Shown here: positions 1 to 5,869 of the stretch, in pieces
How positions within the stretch are numbered: the first letter of the stretch is position 1
Layout of the letters: each line of letters opens with the position of its first letter
Assembly (NCBI GenBank): GCA_031259035.1
Contig: JAIRLZ010000113.1
Location: forward strand, 1 to 11,010
Reading direction: 5' to 3'
DNA from: Treponema sp.
Lineage (GTDB): Bacteria; Spirochaetota; Spirochaetia; Treponematales; Breznakiellaceae
Length of the DNA: 11,010 bases
The notes under the pieces: generated by a model
What the model saw: the letters and a program-made list of their open reading frames with translations, nothing else
Databases searched by the model: none
What the model was told of the DNA's origin: nothing
Made by a program: the position numbers and the translations under genes

Positions 1-1
1 T

Positions 2-517
2 GGGGGCAAATTTGGCGACTACACCAAGATCACGGTAAAGTTCCTGTTGAATGATGAAAACGAGTCAACCTCCGCTCCAATTATCAGGCTGTACGGAAGT
101 TATGCCGCTGGTGATTTCAGCAATCAAACGGATGCCTACCACAGAGCGGCCAATACCGCCAACACCTATTTGGTGTTTAATGACAATATGTGGGCCCGGA
201 ATACGTGGAACGGGGAGACCTTGAGTAAAAACTCCCTGCCCAAATACGAGTGGTTTACTGTGGAGATACCTTTTGATCTCAGCAAATACAGTTCATCACC
301 ACCTAATTTTCCCAGTGAAGACGCGACCGGAGACTTATACTTCGCCCTGGGCCTGGGCCTGGGCGGGGGAACGGGAAGCGCAACGCATTATACCTCGTAC
401 ATGACCGGGGTTACCCTGAGCAATGCCGACGGCACCAAAAAAATTGTGTCAACCGGAGGCGGTTTAGCTAAGCCCGCCGTGATCGCCGACAGTGACGGCC
501 ACATTACCGTCGAATAA
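2..517 (+). CDS. C-terminal part of a probable secreted beta-sandwich (carbohydrate-binding-like) protein
   Basis: The reading frame is open from the left edge of the window, so the true start lies outside; a TTG at 47 has no Shine-Dalgarno and is unlikely to be the start. About 171 residues are visible. They are rich in Gly, Ser, Thr, Asn and aromatic residues in alternating short stretches (for example WFTVEIPFDL and LYFALGLGLGGG), as expected of an extracellular jelly-roll or beta-sandwich module. No catalytic motif is visible. It resembles the non-catalytic modules of secreted polysaccharide-active or surface proteins of gut bacteria, but I cannot name the family. A strong hairpin follows the stop codon directly, and an orphan repeat domain in the same frame follows that. 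The gene may therefore once have been longer, with a truncated C-terminus now. That the region is coding is fairly safe; the function is inference. Confidence 0.65.
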   Translation, partial: GGKFGDYTKITVKFLLNDENESTSAPIIRLYGSYAAGDFSNQTDAYHRAANTANTYLVFNDNMWARNTWNGETLSKNSLPKYEWFTVEIPFDLSKYSSSPPNFPSEDATGDLYFALGLGLGGGTGSATHYTSYMTGVTLSNADGTKKIVSTGGGLAKPAVIADSDGHITVE

Positions 518-538
518 GCCGGGAAACGCGGTATAACG

Positions 539-583
539 GACGTGTCCGGCAGCCCGGTTGGGTTGCCGGACACGTCTATTTAA
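539..583 (+). terminator. 17-bp hairpin after the first stop codon, terminator-like
   Basis: Arms 539-555 and 560-576 are complementary over 17 bp with one G-U pair, around a 4-base loop (GGTT). A short T/A-rich stretch (TATTTAAA) follows. The stem is strong enough to end transcription of the upstream gene, but the T-run is poor, so it could also be a palindromic repeat element. It lies 22 bases after the stop at 515-517. Confidence 0.6.
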
Positions 584-589
584 ATTACG

Positions 590-709
590 GGCTATGACAT
601 CAAGGCGGGAACGCTCTTTGTGAACGAGACGCGGCTTTCCGATACGCCGCCCTATGCCTTTACCATGCCGTCGGAACATATTACCGTAAGGGCGGAGTTT
701 GAGACATAG
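590..709 (+). pseudogene. Orphan C-terminal fragment of a bacterial beta-repeat (InlB/Listeria-Bacteroides-like) domain
   Basis: The frame encodes about 39 residues starting GYDIKAGTLFVNETRL, passing through YAFTMPSEHITVRAEFE and ending at a TAG. This matches the pattern of the divergent InlB-type B repeat found in surface proteins: a Gly-Tyr start, K-x-G-x-L-x-V-N, then F-T-M-P and a final V-x-A-x-F. It is in the same frame as the upstream open frame but is separated from it by two stop codons (515-517 and 581-583) and the hairpin. There is no start codon or Shine-Dalgarno in front. I read it as the stranded C-terminus of the upstream or a related surface protein, so not translated as it stands. 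Confidence 0.6.
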
Positions 710-727
710 GCGGTTGTTATTCGCAAA

Positions 728-815
728 GTCTGGTTTAATACCCCGACGAATCTTCGATTCGCGCTTGTTGCGGCTCAAATAAGGCGACGCCTACAAGATT
801 GGTGTTAAACCAGAC
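728..815. repeat. Imperfect 15-bp inverted repeat enclosing a structured 58-base core
   Basis: Arms 728-742 (GTCTGGTTTAATACC) and 801-815 (GGTGTTAAACCAGAC) pair over 15 positions with one G-T pair. Inside, 747-752 and 756-761 form a perfect 6-bp hairpin with loop TTC. The 88-base unit could be a small non-autonomous element, or a structured RNA if transcribed. No open frame explains it. Confidence 0.5.
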
Positions 816-883
816 CTATGCTTAAGATACCGCGTCGCAACTTGAATCTGTAGGAGCGGAGGAACCCCTACAGCCATGAATCC
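816..883. other. Gene-free spacer with one small hairpin
   Basis: No coding frame is supported. The sequence CTGTAGG near 848 pairs with CCTACAG near 867-873, giving a 7-bp stem with a purine-rich loop. No promoter or RNA family is recognised. Confidence 0.4.
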
Positions 884-1000
884 TTCGGGTTAGTTTTGAG
901 AAAAACTTTCGAAAAAGCGGTCTAAAGCCCACTTTTTCATTCTAAATCTAAGGCGGCTTTCCCAAAACTGACGCCTTGGGGCGCGTTTTGGGAAAGGCTC
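884..1000. repeat. Compound hairpin repeat, copy A
   Basis: This stretch shares with 7771-7865 the strings TTCGGGTTAGTTTTGAGAAA and CTAAATCTAAGGCGGCTTTC, with a variable middle. Its right half is a hairpin: arm 955-968 (GGCTTTCCCAAAAC) pairs with the arm starting at 985 (GTTTTGGGAAAGG). The loop carries its own complementary pair (ACGCC/GGCG). Copies of the right-hand hairpin also occur at 3317-3361 and 7823-7865. The element contains no gene. Confidence 0.75.
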
Positions 1001-1141
1001 GATGTTGAGGAAAAAAGGATAAGGGACGTTGAAAGGCTCAAAGAGTTTTTAGAACAATCGCCGGCGCTTTTTCCCCGGTTGCATGTAAAAACTGTTTTAC
1101 CCACGCCGGCTATAACCTACAAAGTTAATAGAAATGCTCTA
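1001..1141 (+). pseudogene. Possible remnant of an unrecognised coding sequence
   Basis: The frame starting at 1001 is open from 926 to the stop at 1244-1246. Between 1001 and about 1141 it reads like protein: a charged helical stretch (EEKRIRDVERLKEFLEQ) followed by SPALFPRLHVKTVLPTP. It has no start codon with a Shine-Dalgarno, and it begins exactly where the upstream hairpin repeat ends. The later part of the frame runs into the terminator of the convergent gene. I do not recognise the family. It could be a gene end stranded by insertion of the repeat, or chance. Confidence 0.25.
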
Positions 1142-1172
1142 GCAGCCTGTTGCGTTGGGAGTTTGAGCGGAA

Positions 1173-1198
1173 GAAAAGGCGCAAAAACGCGCCTTTTC
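1173..1198 (-). terminator. Rho-independent terminator of the GH5 gene, possibly bidirectional
   Basis: Arms 1173-1182 and 1189-1198 are perfectly complementary over 10 bp (GAAAAGGCGC / GCGCCTTTTC) around a 6-base loop. Because the stem begins with AAAA and ends with TTTT, either strand presents a U-tract. It lies about 30 bases past the stop codon of the minus-strand gene that ends at 1230. Weaker complementary blocks around it (GTTGCG near 1149, CGCAAC near 1219) could extend the structure. Confidence 0.7.
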
Positions 1199-1229
1199 TC
1201 CGATTTTGGGCGCGAAGCGCAACAAACTA

Positions 1230-3065
1230 CTAGCCGGTCGCCGTGATTTCCGCCTCGCCTGAAAAGCCGTTGTTGTACACGAAAAGCCGGGCGTTTTCGG
1301 GAAAATAATCGTATGCAAGCGGCTCGTTCACCGCAACAACCAGTTTTTCGCCAAACCACATAGTTGGGATGAACAGTTCGGTCGGCTCCGATATGGACGG
1401 ATCCGCCTTGAACCGGTACGTGAAAACCCTCCGTTTCCTGTCCCACCGGAAGCGGATCGGCATTCCCGCAGTCGCCATAGGGTAAGGGCGAAGCCAGCCT
1501 CGGACGCCGCGTTCTTGACCTTCCGCGAAAATGGACAGATCCTCGCCGTTCCAGCCGTCGCCGCAGGCGTTGACATTATCCGGCGTGTAGTTCCAGATAG
1601 TCGCGTTAAGCAGATTGTTGTCAATCGCGTCATAGTACATGGAAAGCGCCTGTTCGTGAAGCCGGTAATCATGCGTTCTGAACGCCTTTCGGTTGTTCAT
1701 ATCAAAGGGAAGTCCGAATTCGCCGAGCAGGCAGGGTATGCCGCCCATGTGTTCCCGCGTCCACTTCACGCCTTCGGCAAGGCGCTCCGTGAAATGCGCG
1801 GCGACATTCTTTCTCCCGAAGATGAGCTGGCGCGTAGCGACGTCTACCGTCAGCCACGAGTGGAACGTTTTGGTGAACAGCGTGGGTCCGTCGTACCAAT
1901 GGAAGGCGTTCACCGCATTCGGCGCATCTTTTTTTGTCCATGAGGGATGCGCTCCGGTGGGAAGCCCCTCAACAAATATAAAGACATTTTCCTGCGCTTC
2001 CCGTATACGCGCCGCGAATTTATTGATGAAAGGTTTTAAGAAATCATCGGTGAATACGGCTTTTCTGTTGTTGTAAAGCGCAAAATGGTCTTTTTTGAGC
2101 AATCTTGGTTGGCCGGACTCGTCAGTCCACACGCCCTCCCGTTTCCACGGGCAGATGAAGCCGTCTTTGAATATCGAAACGCCGCCGTAGACCCGCTTGC
2201 CGGCAATCCGTTCGCCGAAAATATCGGTGGCGTATACGGGGAACTCCACCGTATGCCCGGAAGCGGCTGCCATAGCGTTGAACGGACTCGGCATAGGTCC
2301 CAGCGCGACGCTGTAGTTTTCAAGCCCCGCGATGTCGTTGTATCCGATAAATCCCTGGTGAGGCTCGTTCATGGCGCCCCAGCCGATTATAGCCTTGCAC
2401 GTTTTAAGCCTGCGGCAACAATGCCTCATCGCGGCGATGTAACGATCCTGCAAGTAGTTCTGCGCGGTTTCTCCGTCTATCGAGCAATGGGGCGCATAAA
2501 CGGCGCCCGCGTAAAACAAGGTGAACATGGTCGCCGCAGCGTACCGGTTGTAGTTTGTAGGCCATATCATACGGGGAAACGGCTCGCCTTTTTCGAGGCA
2601 TTCCTGTTCGGTGAGCGCCGCTCCAGCCGCGCCGAGTTTTTCTATGTCCACGCCGAGTTTTTCCAATGTCCACGCGGGAGCGCCGTCTCCGCCCGTCCAC
2701 CTGCTCCACACGTCCTGATGGGGATCCATATACACCGCGATATTGTATTTTTCCGCCATAAGGAGCAGTTTCCGCAGATACGCGAGGTACGCCTCGTCGT
2801 ATACGCCGGGCCCCGCATGTTCGACAGCCTCCCAGGTGACAATCAGCCTGACAACGTTAAAACCGAATGCGCGAAGCCGTTCAAAGTGGGTTTCGGCTTC
2901 TTCAAGGGGAAAGGGGCGTCCTACAAAAGAGGCGTTTTCGGGGTTTTTAAGCGGCGCCGGATAGGTTTCCGAAATGGGCGTTTTGGAAGCGCCCGATACG
3001 TTGCAGCCTCTCAGTATGAGGGCGCGTCCATAGGCGTCTATGAAAAAGTTGTCTTTTATAACCAT
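1230..3065 (-). CDS. Cytoplasmic GH5-family glycoside hydrolase (glucosylceramidase/steryl-glucosidase-like)
   Basis: The 611-residue protein is a family 5 (beta/alpha)8 retaining glycosidase. In order: the N-terminal RALILRGCNVSG strand (15-26), the conserved DPHQDVWSRWTGGDGAP loop (114-130), the acid/base motif WGAMNEP with Glu234, an FHWYD segment (388-392), and the nucleophile motif LLGEFGLPFD with Glu449. W490-NYTPDN (490-496) closes the barrel. Residues beyond about 525 form a C-terminal beta domain. The DPHQ loop, the long insertion between 240 and 360 and the C-terminal domain resemble the GH5 branch holding endoglycoceramidases, glucocerebrosidases and steryl-beta-glucosidases, rather than cellulases. 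That subfamily call is inference. No signal peptide is present, so the enzyme should act on imported glycosides or lipids inside the cell. The ATG at 3065 is the only start that keeps the first barrel strand; it has no Shine-Dalgarno and is fed by the promoter immediately upstream. The gene stands alone and is complete. Confidence 0.9.
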   Translation of the reverse strand: MVIKDNFFIDAYGRALILRGCNVSGASKTPISETYPAPLKNPENASFVGRPFPLEEAETHFERLRAFGFNVVRLIVTWEAVEHAGPGVYDEAYLAYLRKLLLMAEKYNIAVYMDPHQDVWSRWTGGDGAPAWTLEKLGVDIEKLGAAGAALTEQECLEKGEPFPRMIWPTNYNRYAAATMFTLFYAGAVYAPHCSIDGETAQNYLQDRYIAAMRHCCRRLKTCKAIIGWGAMNEPHQGFIGYNDIAGLENYSVALGPMPSPFNAMAAASGHTVEFPVYATDIFGERIAGKRVYGGVSIFKDGFICPWKREGVWTDESGQPRLLKKDHFALYNNRKAVFTDDFLKPFINKFAARIREAQENVFIFVEGLPTGAHPSWTKKDAPNAVNAFHWYDGPTLFTKTFHSWLTVDVATRQLIFGRKNVAAHFTERLAEGVKWTREHMGGIPCLLGEFGLPFDMNNRKAFRTHDYRLHEQALSMYYDAIDNNLLNATIWNYTPDNVNACGDGWNGEDLSIFAEGQERGVRGWLRPYPMATAGMPIRFRWDRKRRVFTYRFKADPSISEPTELFIPTMWFGEKLVVAVNEPLAYDYFPENARLFVYNNGFSGEAEITATG

Positions 3066-3071
3066 AGAGGT

Positions 3072-3100
3072 AGTATACGGGGTTTTACGTCCGCGTTCAA
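3072..3100 (-). promoter_or_regulatory. Sigma70-type promoter of the GH5 gene, predicted leaderless
   Basis: On the minus strand, TTGAAC (3100-3095) and TATACT (3077-3072) are separated by exactly 17 bases. Counting seven bases from the end of the -10 puts the transcription start at 3065, the A of the ATG. No ribosome-binding site could fit in between. Confidence 0.65.
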
Positions 3101-3130
3101 TATGCCGCGCCGCTATCGCGCCGCTTATGC

Positions 3131-3308
3131 GATCAAAATGAGCGGTCAGTCTGCGGAGAATCCGTAGCGGAAATCAACCGGATTGTAACGGAATTATCCG
3201 AGCGGAAAAAAGCGGCGTGAACACGCGAAACCCTTTGGGCTGACCGGGGAGGCGCAAAAATCGTTGGCCGATCCGGACGGCAGGTTGAGGATATTTGTTG
3301 ATATATAG
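3131..3308 (+). pseudogene. Remnant of an IS1182-like transposase
   Basis: Two frames contribute. The first, at 3131-3220, encodes a stretch ending VAEINRIVTELSERKKAA and a stop. The second, from 3222 to the TAG at 3306-3308, encodes HAKPFGLTGEAQKSLADPDG and then RL. Together they match the middle of IS1182-type transposases, where a lysine/glutamate-rich helical linker precedes the D-P-D-(A/S)-R-L motif of the DDE core. One frameshift near 3218-3222 separates the halves, and everything after the DPD-x-RL motif is missing. No start codon or Shine-Dalgarno is visible. The copy is dead. It ends 9 bases before the hairpin repeat at 3317. The family assignment is from memory of the motif and is moderately sure. 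Confidence 0.5.
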
Positions 3309-3316
3309 AGAATATC

Positions 3317-3361
3317 GAGGCTTTCCCAAAACTGTCGCTCCGCCCGTTCTGGGAAAGCCTC
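3317..3361. repeat. Hairpin repeat, copy B
   Basis: Arms 3317-3332 (GAGGCTTTCCCAAAAC) and 3346-3361 (GTTCTGGGAAAGCCTC) pair at 15 of 16 positions around a 13-base loop. The loop string TGTCGCTCCGC is also in the loop of the copy at 7823-7865. The right arm ends two bases before the -35 element of the lar promoter. Confidence 0.8.
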
Positions 3362-3363
3362 TC

Positions 3364-3393
3364 TTGACAGCAACCGGGGTTTTCCGGTATTAT
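3364..3393 (+). promoter_or_regulatory. Strong sigma70-type promoter P1 of the lar operon
   Basis: A consensus -35 TTGACA (3364-3369) is followed after 18 bases by TATTAT (3388-3393). The predicted start is near 3400, leaving a leader of about 164 bases before the ATG at 3564. It follows directly on the hairpin repeat. Confidence 0.7.
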
Positions 3394-3399
3394 ACATCC

Positions 3400-3415
3400 A
3401 ACGTTTGAAAACGTT
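3400..3415 (+). promoter_or_regulatory. Palindromic operator at the lar transcription start
   Basis: AACGTTTGAAAACGTT consists of perfect 7-base inverted arms around a 2-base centre and covers roughly +1 to +16 of promoter P1. Palindromes of AACGTT type are typical of LacI/GalR-family operators, and a protein bound here would block initiation. No regulator gene of that family is in the window, so the identity of the binder is unknown. Confidence 0.55.
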
Positions 3416-3418
3416 TTT

Positions 3419-3548
3419 GCGCATATACAGGCGTTATGCGTATGCGCCGCGTATCCGCATGTTGCGCCCGCCGTTATGAAAGCGGCGGAGTGGTTTTGTC
3501 GTCCTCCTGACAGCGAAAGGAGAACTTTCGGCGAAAGAAGATCTTTCA
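3419..3548 (+). promoter_or_regulatory. Structured leader of the lar operon with a possible attenuator
   Basis: The leader carries four inverted repeats in series: 3419-3425 with 3441-3447 (GCGCATA/TATGCGC); 3468-3473 with 3483-3488 (CCGCCG/CGGCGG), followed by GTGGTTTTG and so terminator-like; 3514-3519 with 3525-3530 (CGAAAG/CTTTCG); and 3533-3537 with 3543-3547 (GAAAG/CTTTC). An AAAGGAG at 3516-3522 lies inside the third stem but has no start codon at a usable distance. A TCCTCC at 3502-3507 could pair with it. The arrangement suggests regulated read-through, but I cannot match it to a known riboswitch. Confidence 0.4.
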
Positions 3549-3549
3549 T

Positions 3550-3555
3550 TATAAT
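3550..3555 (+). promoter_or_regulatory. Consensus -10 box directly upstream of the first lar gene
   Basis: A perfect TATAAT ends 8 bases before the ATG at 3564, placing a potential transcription start at about 3562. The -35 region 17 bases upstream (TTCGGC) is weak. If used, it gives an essentially leaderless message that bypasses the structured leader and operator. No Shine-Dalgarno precedes the ATG. Confidence 0.4.
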
Positions 3556-3563
3556 CACGTGTT

Positions 3564-3992
3564 ATGAATAAACCTATTGTGGTAATAGACGGTATGGGCG
3601 GAGGCATCGGCGCCCAGTTGATTTCACGCTTGAGGGAAATCCTTGATAAGCAACAGGATATTATCGCTCTCGGCGCTAATTTCGGAGCCACAGAGCGTAT
3701 GCTCAAAGCTGGCGCGACAAGAGGCGCAACCGGTGAGAACGCCATTCGTGTGTCCGTGCGTTTGGGCGGCTTTATAGTTGGTCCCATCGGCATTGTCATT
3801 CCAAATAGCATGATGGGCGAAATTACGCCCATCATGGCGGACGCCATTCTCGCATCTCCATGCGAGCGGATATTGCTGCCTGTAAAGAACGAACATTTTA
3901 CGCTCCCCGGAGTTGAAGTGACGCCGCTTTCTAGGGCTATTGAGCTTGCGGCGGACGTGGTGAAGGAGCGGCTTGCCAAGGAGGACGCATGA
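3564..3992 (+). CDS. DUF3842 family protein of the lar operon
   Basis: This 142-residue protein starts MNKPIVVIDGMGGGIGAQLI, a beta strand followed by a glycine-rich loop (residues 9-17) as in nucleotide-binding Rossmann-like folds. It has a second glycine/alanine-rich stretch (GATERMLKAGATRGATGENA, about 45-64) and a GGFIVGPIGIVIPNSMMGEITP segment (about 73-94). I recognise it as DUF3842, a small family of unknown function often encoded beside larB and larE in anaerobes. It has no signal peptide or membrane segment. It is the first gene of the operon; its stop overlaps the larE start in an ATGA, so the two are translationally coupled. The genome context suggests a role in nickel-pincer cofactor synthesis or handling, but no reaction is known to me. 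The ATG at 3564 is the first in-frame start and keeps the N-terminal strand whole. Confidence 0.8.
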   Translation: MNKPIVVIDGMGGGIGAQLISRLREILDKQQDIIALGANFGATERMLKAGATRGATGENAIRVSVRLGGFIVGPIGIVIPNSMMGEITPIMADAILASPCERILLPVKNEHFTLPGVEVTPLSRAIELAADVVKERLAKEDA

Positions 3993-4834
3993 ATACGCGC
4001 AACGAACAATACCAGCGCATATGCGCCGCGATTGGCGAGAAAAAATCGGTTGCGGTCGCTTTTTCAGGTGGCGTTGACAGCGCGTTGGTATGCGCCGCCT
4101 CGTTTGACGCGCTAGGCGACAAGGCGACAGCCGTTACCATCGTGTCGCCGATGTTGCCGGCGCATGAAATCGCGGACGCGAAGCGCATTGCGGAACTTAT
4201 TGGCATTAAACACGTGCTCTTGCAATCGCCCGTTATTGAAGGCGATGTGGCGGGCAACCCCGTCGACCGGTGCTATTACTGTAAAAAACATGAGTTCGGC
4301 GCGATAATTGATTACGCGAAAACCCACCGTATAAACGCCGTGCTGGATGGCTCCAATGCCGATGACGAAGGCGATTACCGTCCGGGTATGCGGGCAATCG
4401 CTGAATTGGGCGTTATAAGCCCATTGCGCGATGCGCGGCTTGCCAAACAGGATGTCCGCGCGCTTTCAAAAGAACGCGCCTTGCCGATATGGGACAAGCC
4501 GGCGTTCGCGTGTCTCGCCTCCCGCATCCCCTATGGTGAAACTATTGACGTTGAGAAACTTGCCGCTGTTGAACGGGCCGAATCCGTCTTGACGGAAGCC
4601 GGGTTTCGCCAAGCGCGGGTGCGCCGGTACAGTATACCGGGCGGGGCGCTCGCCCGTATAGAAGTCGCGCCGGAAGAGCGAAAGCTATTTTTTGATGAGG
4701 CGTCGCTTGACGCGCTTTCCGAAAAAATCAAAAAAATCGGGTTCATCTACGCCGCGTTTGAGCTTTCAGGGTACGCGACCGGCAGTATGAACGCCGCGTT
4801 CCATGCCGGTGGGAGGAATAGTGGAAACGGCTGA
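3989..4834 (+). CDS. larE: LarE, ATP-dependent sulfur transferase of nickel-pincer cofactor synthesis
   Basis: LarE is a PP-loop ATP pyrophosphatase. It adenylates the carboxylates of pyridinium-3,5-biscarboxylic acid mononucleotide and replaces oxygen with sulfur to give the bisthiocarboxylate that holds nickel in lactate racemase and related enzymes. The 281-residue sequence shows the PP-loop FSGGVDS (25-31), DGSNADDEGDYRPG (120-133) and the KPAFACLASR motif with Cys175, the position of the sacrificial or cluster-binding cysteine. It also has Cys95 and Cys98 in CYYCKK. The single-cysteine type sacrifices its own sulfur, while the type with three cysteines binds a [4Fe-4S] cluster and can turn over. 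The CxxC plus CLASR pattern here suggests the cluster type. The start has an AAGGAGG at 3978-3984, four bases before the ATG. The 3' end overlaps larB by 14 bases. The cytoplasmic location is inferred from the lack of any signal. Confidence 0.93.
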   Translation: MNTRNEQYQRICAAIGEKKSVAVAFSGGVDSALVCAASFDALGDKATAVTIVSPMLPAHEIADAKRIAELIGIKHVLLQSPVIEGDVAGNPVDRCYYCKKHEFGAIIDYAKTHRINAVLDGSNADDEGDYRPGMRAIAELGVISPLRDARLAKQDVRALSKERALPIWDKPAFACLASRIPYGETIDVEKLAAVERAESVLTEAGFRQARVRRYSIPGGALARIEVAPEERKLFFDEASLDALSEKIKKIGFIYAAFELSGYATGSMNAAFHAGGRNSGNG

Positions 4835-5510
4835 AAGGCGCGGCGGCGGCATTGACGCCTTCGCCTGCCTTGATGAGGAACGCCAAGGCCGCACGGGGTA
4901 TCCTGAAGTCGTATACTGCGGCGGCAAACCCGACGACCAGTCTTTTGCGATTATATGCGCCTTGCATGAACGCGGCGTACCGGCGCTGGCGACGCGAGTC
5001 GCTCCTTCGCTTGCGGCGCGTGTACTATCCGCCTTTCCCGAAGCGGCGTTTGACGAAATGGCGCGGACCATCACGGTTGGCGTGTTCTGTGAGCCGCAGA
5101 ACCGGCAAGGGCTCGTCGCGGTGGTATGCGCCGGCACATCGGACATGCCGGTGGCGATGGAAGCGGCGCGTACCGCGGAGTTTTTCGGCAGCGTGGTGGA
5201 GATTGTTTGTGATGTGGGAGTCGCGGGCATACACCGGCTTTTTTCCCGCCTCAGCGACATACGCAAAGCGCGGGTGATCATTGCCGTCGCCGGCATGGAG
5301 GGCGCGTTGCCGGGCGTCTTGGCCGGGCTGGTGTCGGCGCCAGTCATCGCGGTTCCCACCGGAGTCGGCTACGGCGCATCCTTCGGCGGCTTGTCGGCGC
5401 TGCTTGGCATGTTGAACGCCTGCGCTCCAGGCGTTTCCGTGGTGAATATTGACAATGGCTTTGGAGCCGGGTATCAGGCGAACATAATAAATAAATTAGG
5501 AGGCGCTTAG
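4821..5510 (+). CDS. larB: LarB, pyridinium-3,5-biscarboxylate mononucleotide synthase
   Basis: LarB carboxylates C5 of the pyridinium ring of nicotinic acid adenine dinucleotide and releases AMP, the first step towards the nickel-pincer nucleotide. The C-terminal two thirds resemble the AIR carboxylase PurE fold: VVCAGTSDMPVAMEAA (101-116), AVAGMEGALPGVLAGL (155-170), PTGVGYGASFGGLSALLGML (179-198) and VNIDNGFGAGYQA (208-220). Cys201 in LNACAPG fits the conserved cysteine reported to attack the pyridinium ring. I chose the GTG at 4821 (229 residues) because a GGAGG at 4812-4816 lies four bases upstream, the same spacing as larE. The ATG at 4803 adds six residues and has no ribosome site. It overlaps larE by 14 bases and is the last gene of the operon. 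No larC (nickel insertion) or larA (racemase) follows, so those must lie elsewhere. Confidence 0.93.
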   Translation: METAERRGGGIDAFACLDEERQGRTGYPEVVYCGGKPDDQSFAIICALHERGVPALATRVAPSLAARVLSAFPEAAFDEMARTITVGVFCEPQNRQGLVAVVCAGTSDMPVAMEAARTAEFFGSVVEIVCDVGVAGIHRLFSRLSDIRKARVIIAVAGMEGALPGVLAGLVSAPVIAVPTGVGYGASFGGLSALLGMLNACAPGVSVVNIDNGFGAGYQANIINKLGGA

Positions 5511-5869
5511 GGACGCTTTGTGTTCGCCGCGTACATGATCGCCGCGCTTGCTCCGCAATCTTGTAATTTTCCCCTAGAGCGAATCCAATAACCATGTAGA
5601 TTATACCCGCTATCGGATGCCGGGAAATGAAGGCTTTGCCAGCGAGAGATTGTCACGGCGCGCCGGAAGTCGGCGACACGGCGTGAGGATGCGCCGGCCC
5701 GTGCCGGTCCGCCGGAAACCGGGCGTTTCCCACCCCTCCCCCGCGTGGAAGGCGTGTGTCGGGATGCGGCTTTTCAGTGGATGAAGGGGTTTTGCAGGAC
5801 AGACTGTGTTAAAAGTATAGAAAAGCCCATCGTTAAGCGGTACAATAAGCCATTGAAGGAGTGGGAGAT
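5511..5869. other. Gene-free stretch between larB and the transposase remnant
   Basis: No frame on either strand has coding character with a credible start. The middle (about 5650-5760) is GC-rich with short overlapping self-complementary runs (GCCGG/CCGGC). No larC, no permease N-terminus and no clear terminator with a T-run can be seen after larB. On the minus strand a short frame starts at 5595 after a TATAAT, but its product is basic and unlike any family I know. Confidence 0.5.

Noticed and set aside
884..1000. CRISPR array from repeated AAAAC/GTTTTG strings
   Set aside because: The repeats are palindromic, differently spaced and scattered over 9 kb, with no regular spacers and no cas genes.
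2085..3167. 360-codon plus-strand open frame opposite the GH5 gene
   Set aside because: It is the antisense shadow of a clear GH5 gene, arising from GC-rich codon bias. Its product is basic and shows no domain.
3419..3563. NiCo or other known metal riboswitch in the lar leader
   Set aside because: Nickel-linked genes made this attractive, but I could not find the conserved junction sequences of the NiCo class. Only generic hairpins are visible.
3434..4009. 191-codon minus-strand frame opposite DUF3842
   Set aside because: Shadow of the coding strand. The plus-strand product is recognised and coupled to larE.
5511..5595. String CGCGGCGAACACAAAG on the minus strand here matches the transposase end at about 10950
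   Set aside because: The match is only about 16 bases, in a different protein context and flanked by unrelated sequence. Chance in GC-rich DNA is likely.
5511..5869. A decayed larC after larB
   Set aside because: No LarC-like motif could be read in any frame.
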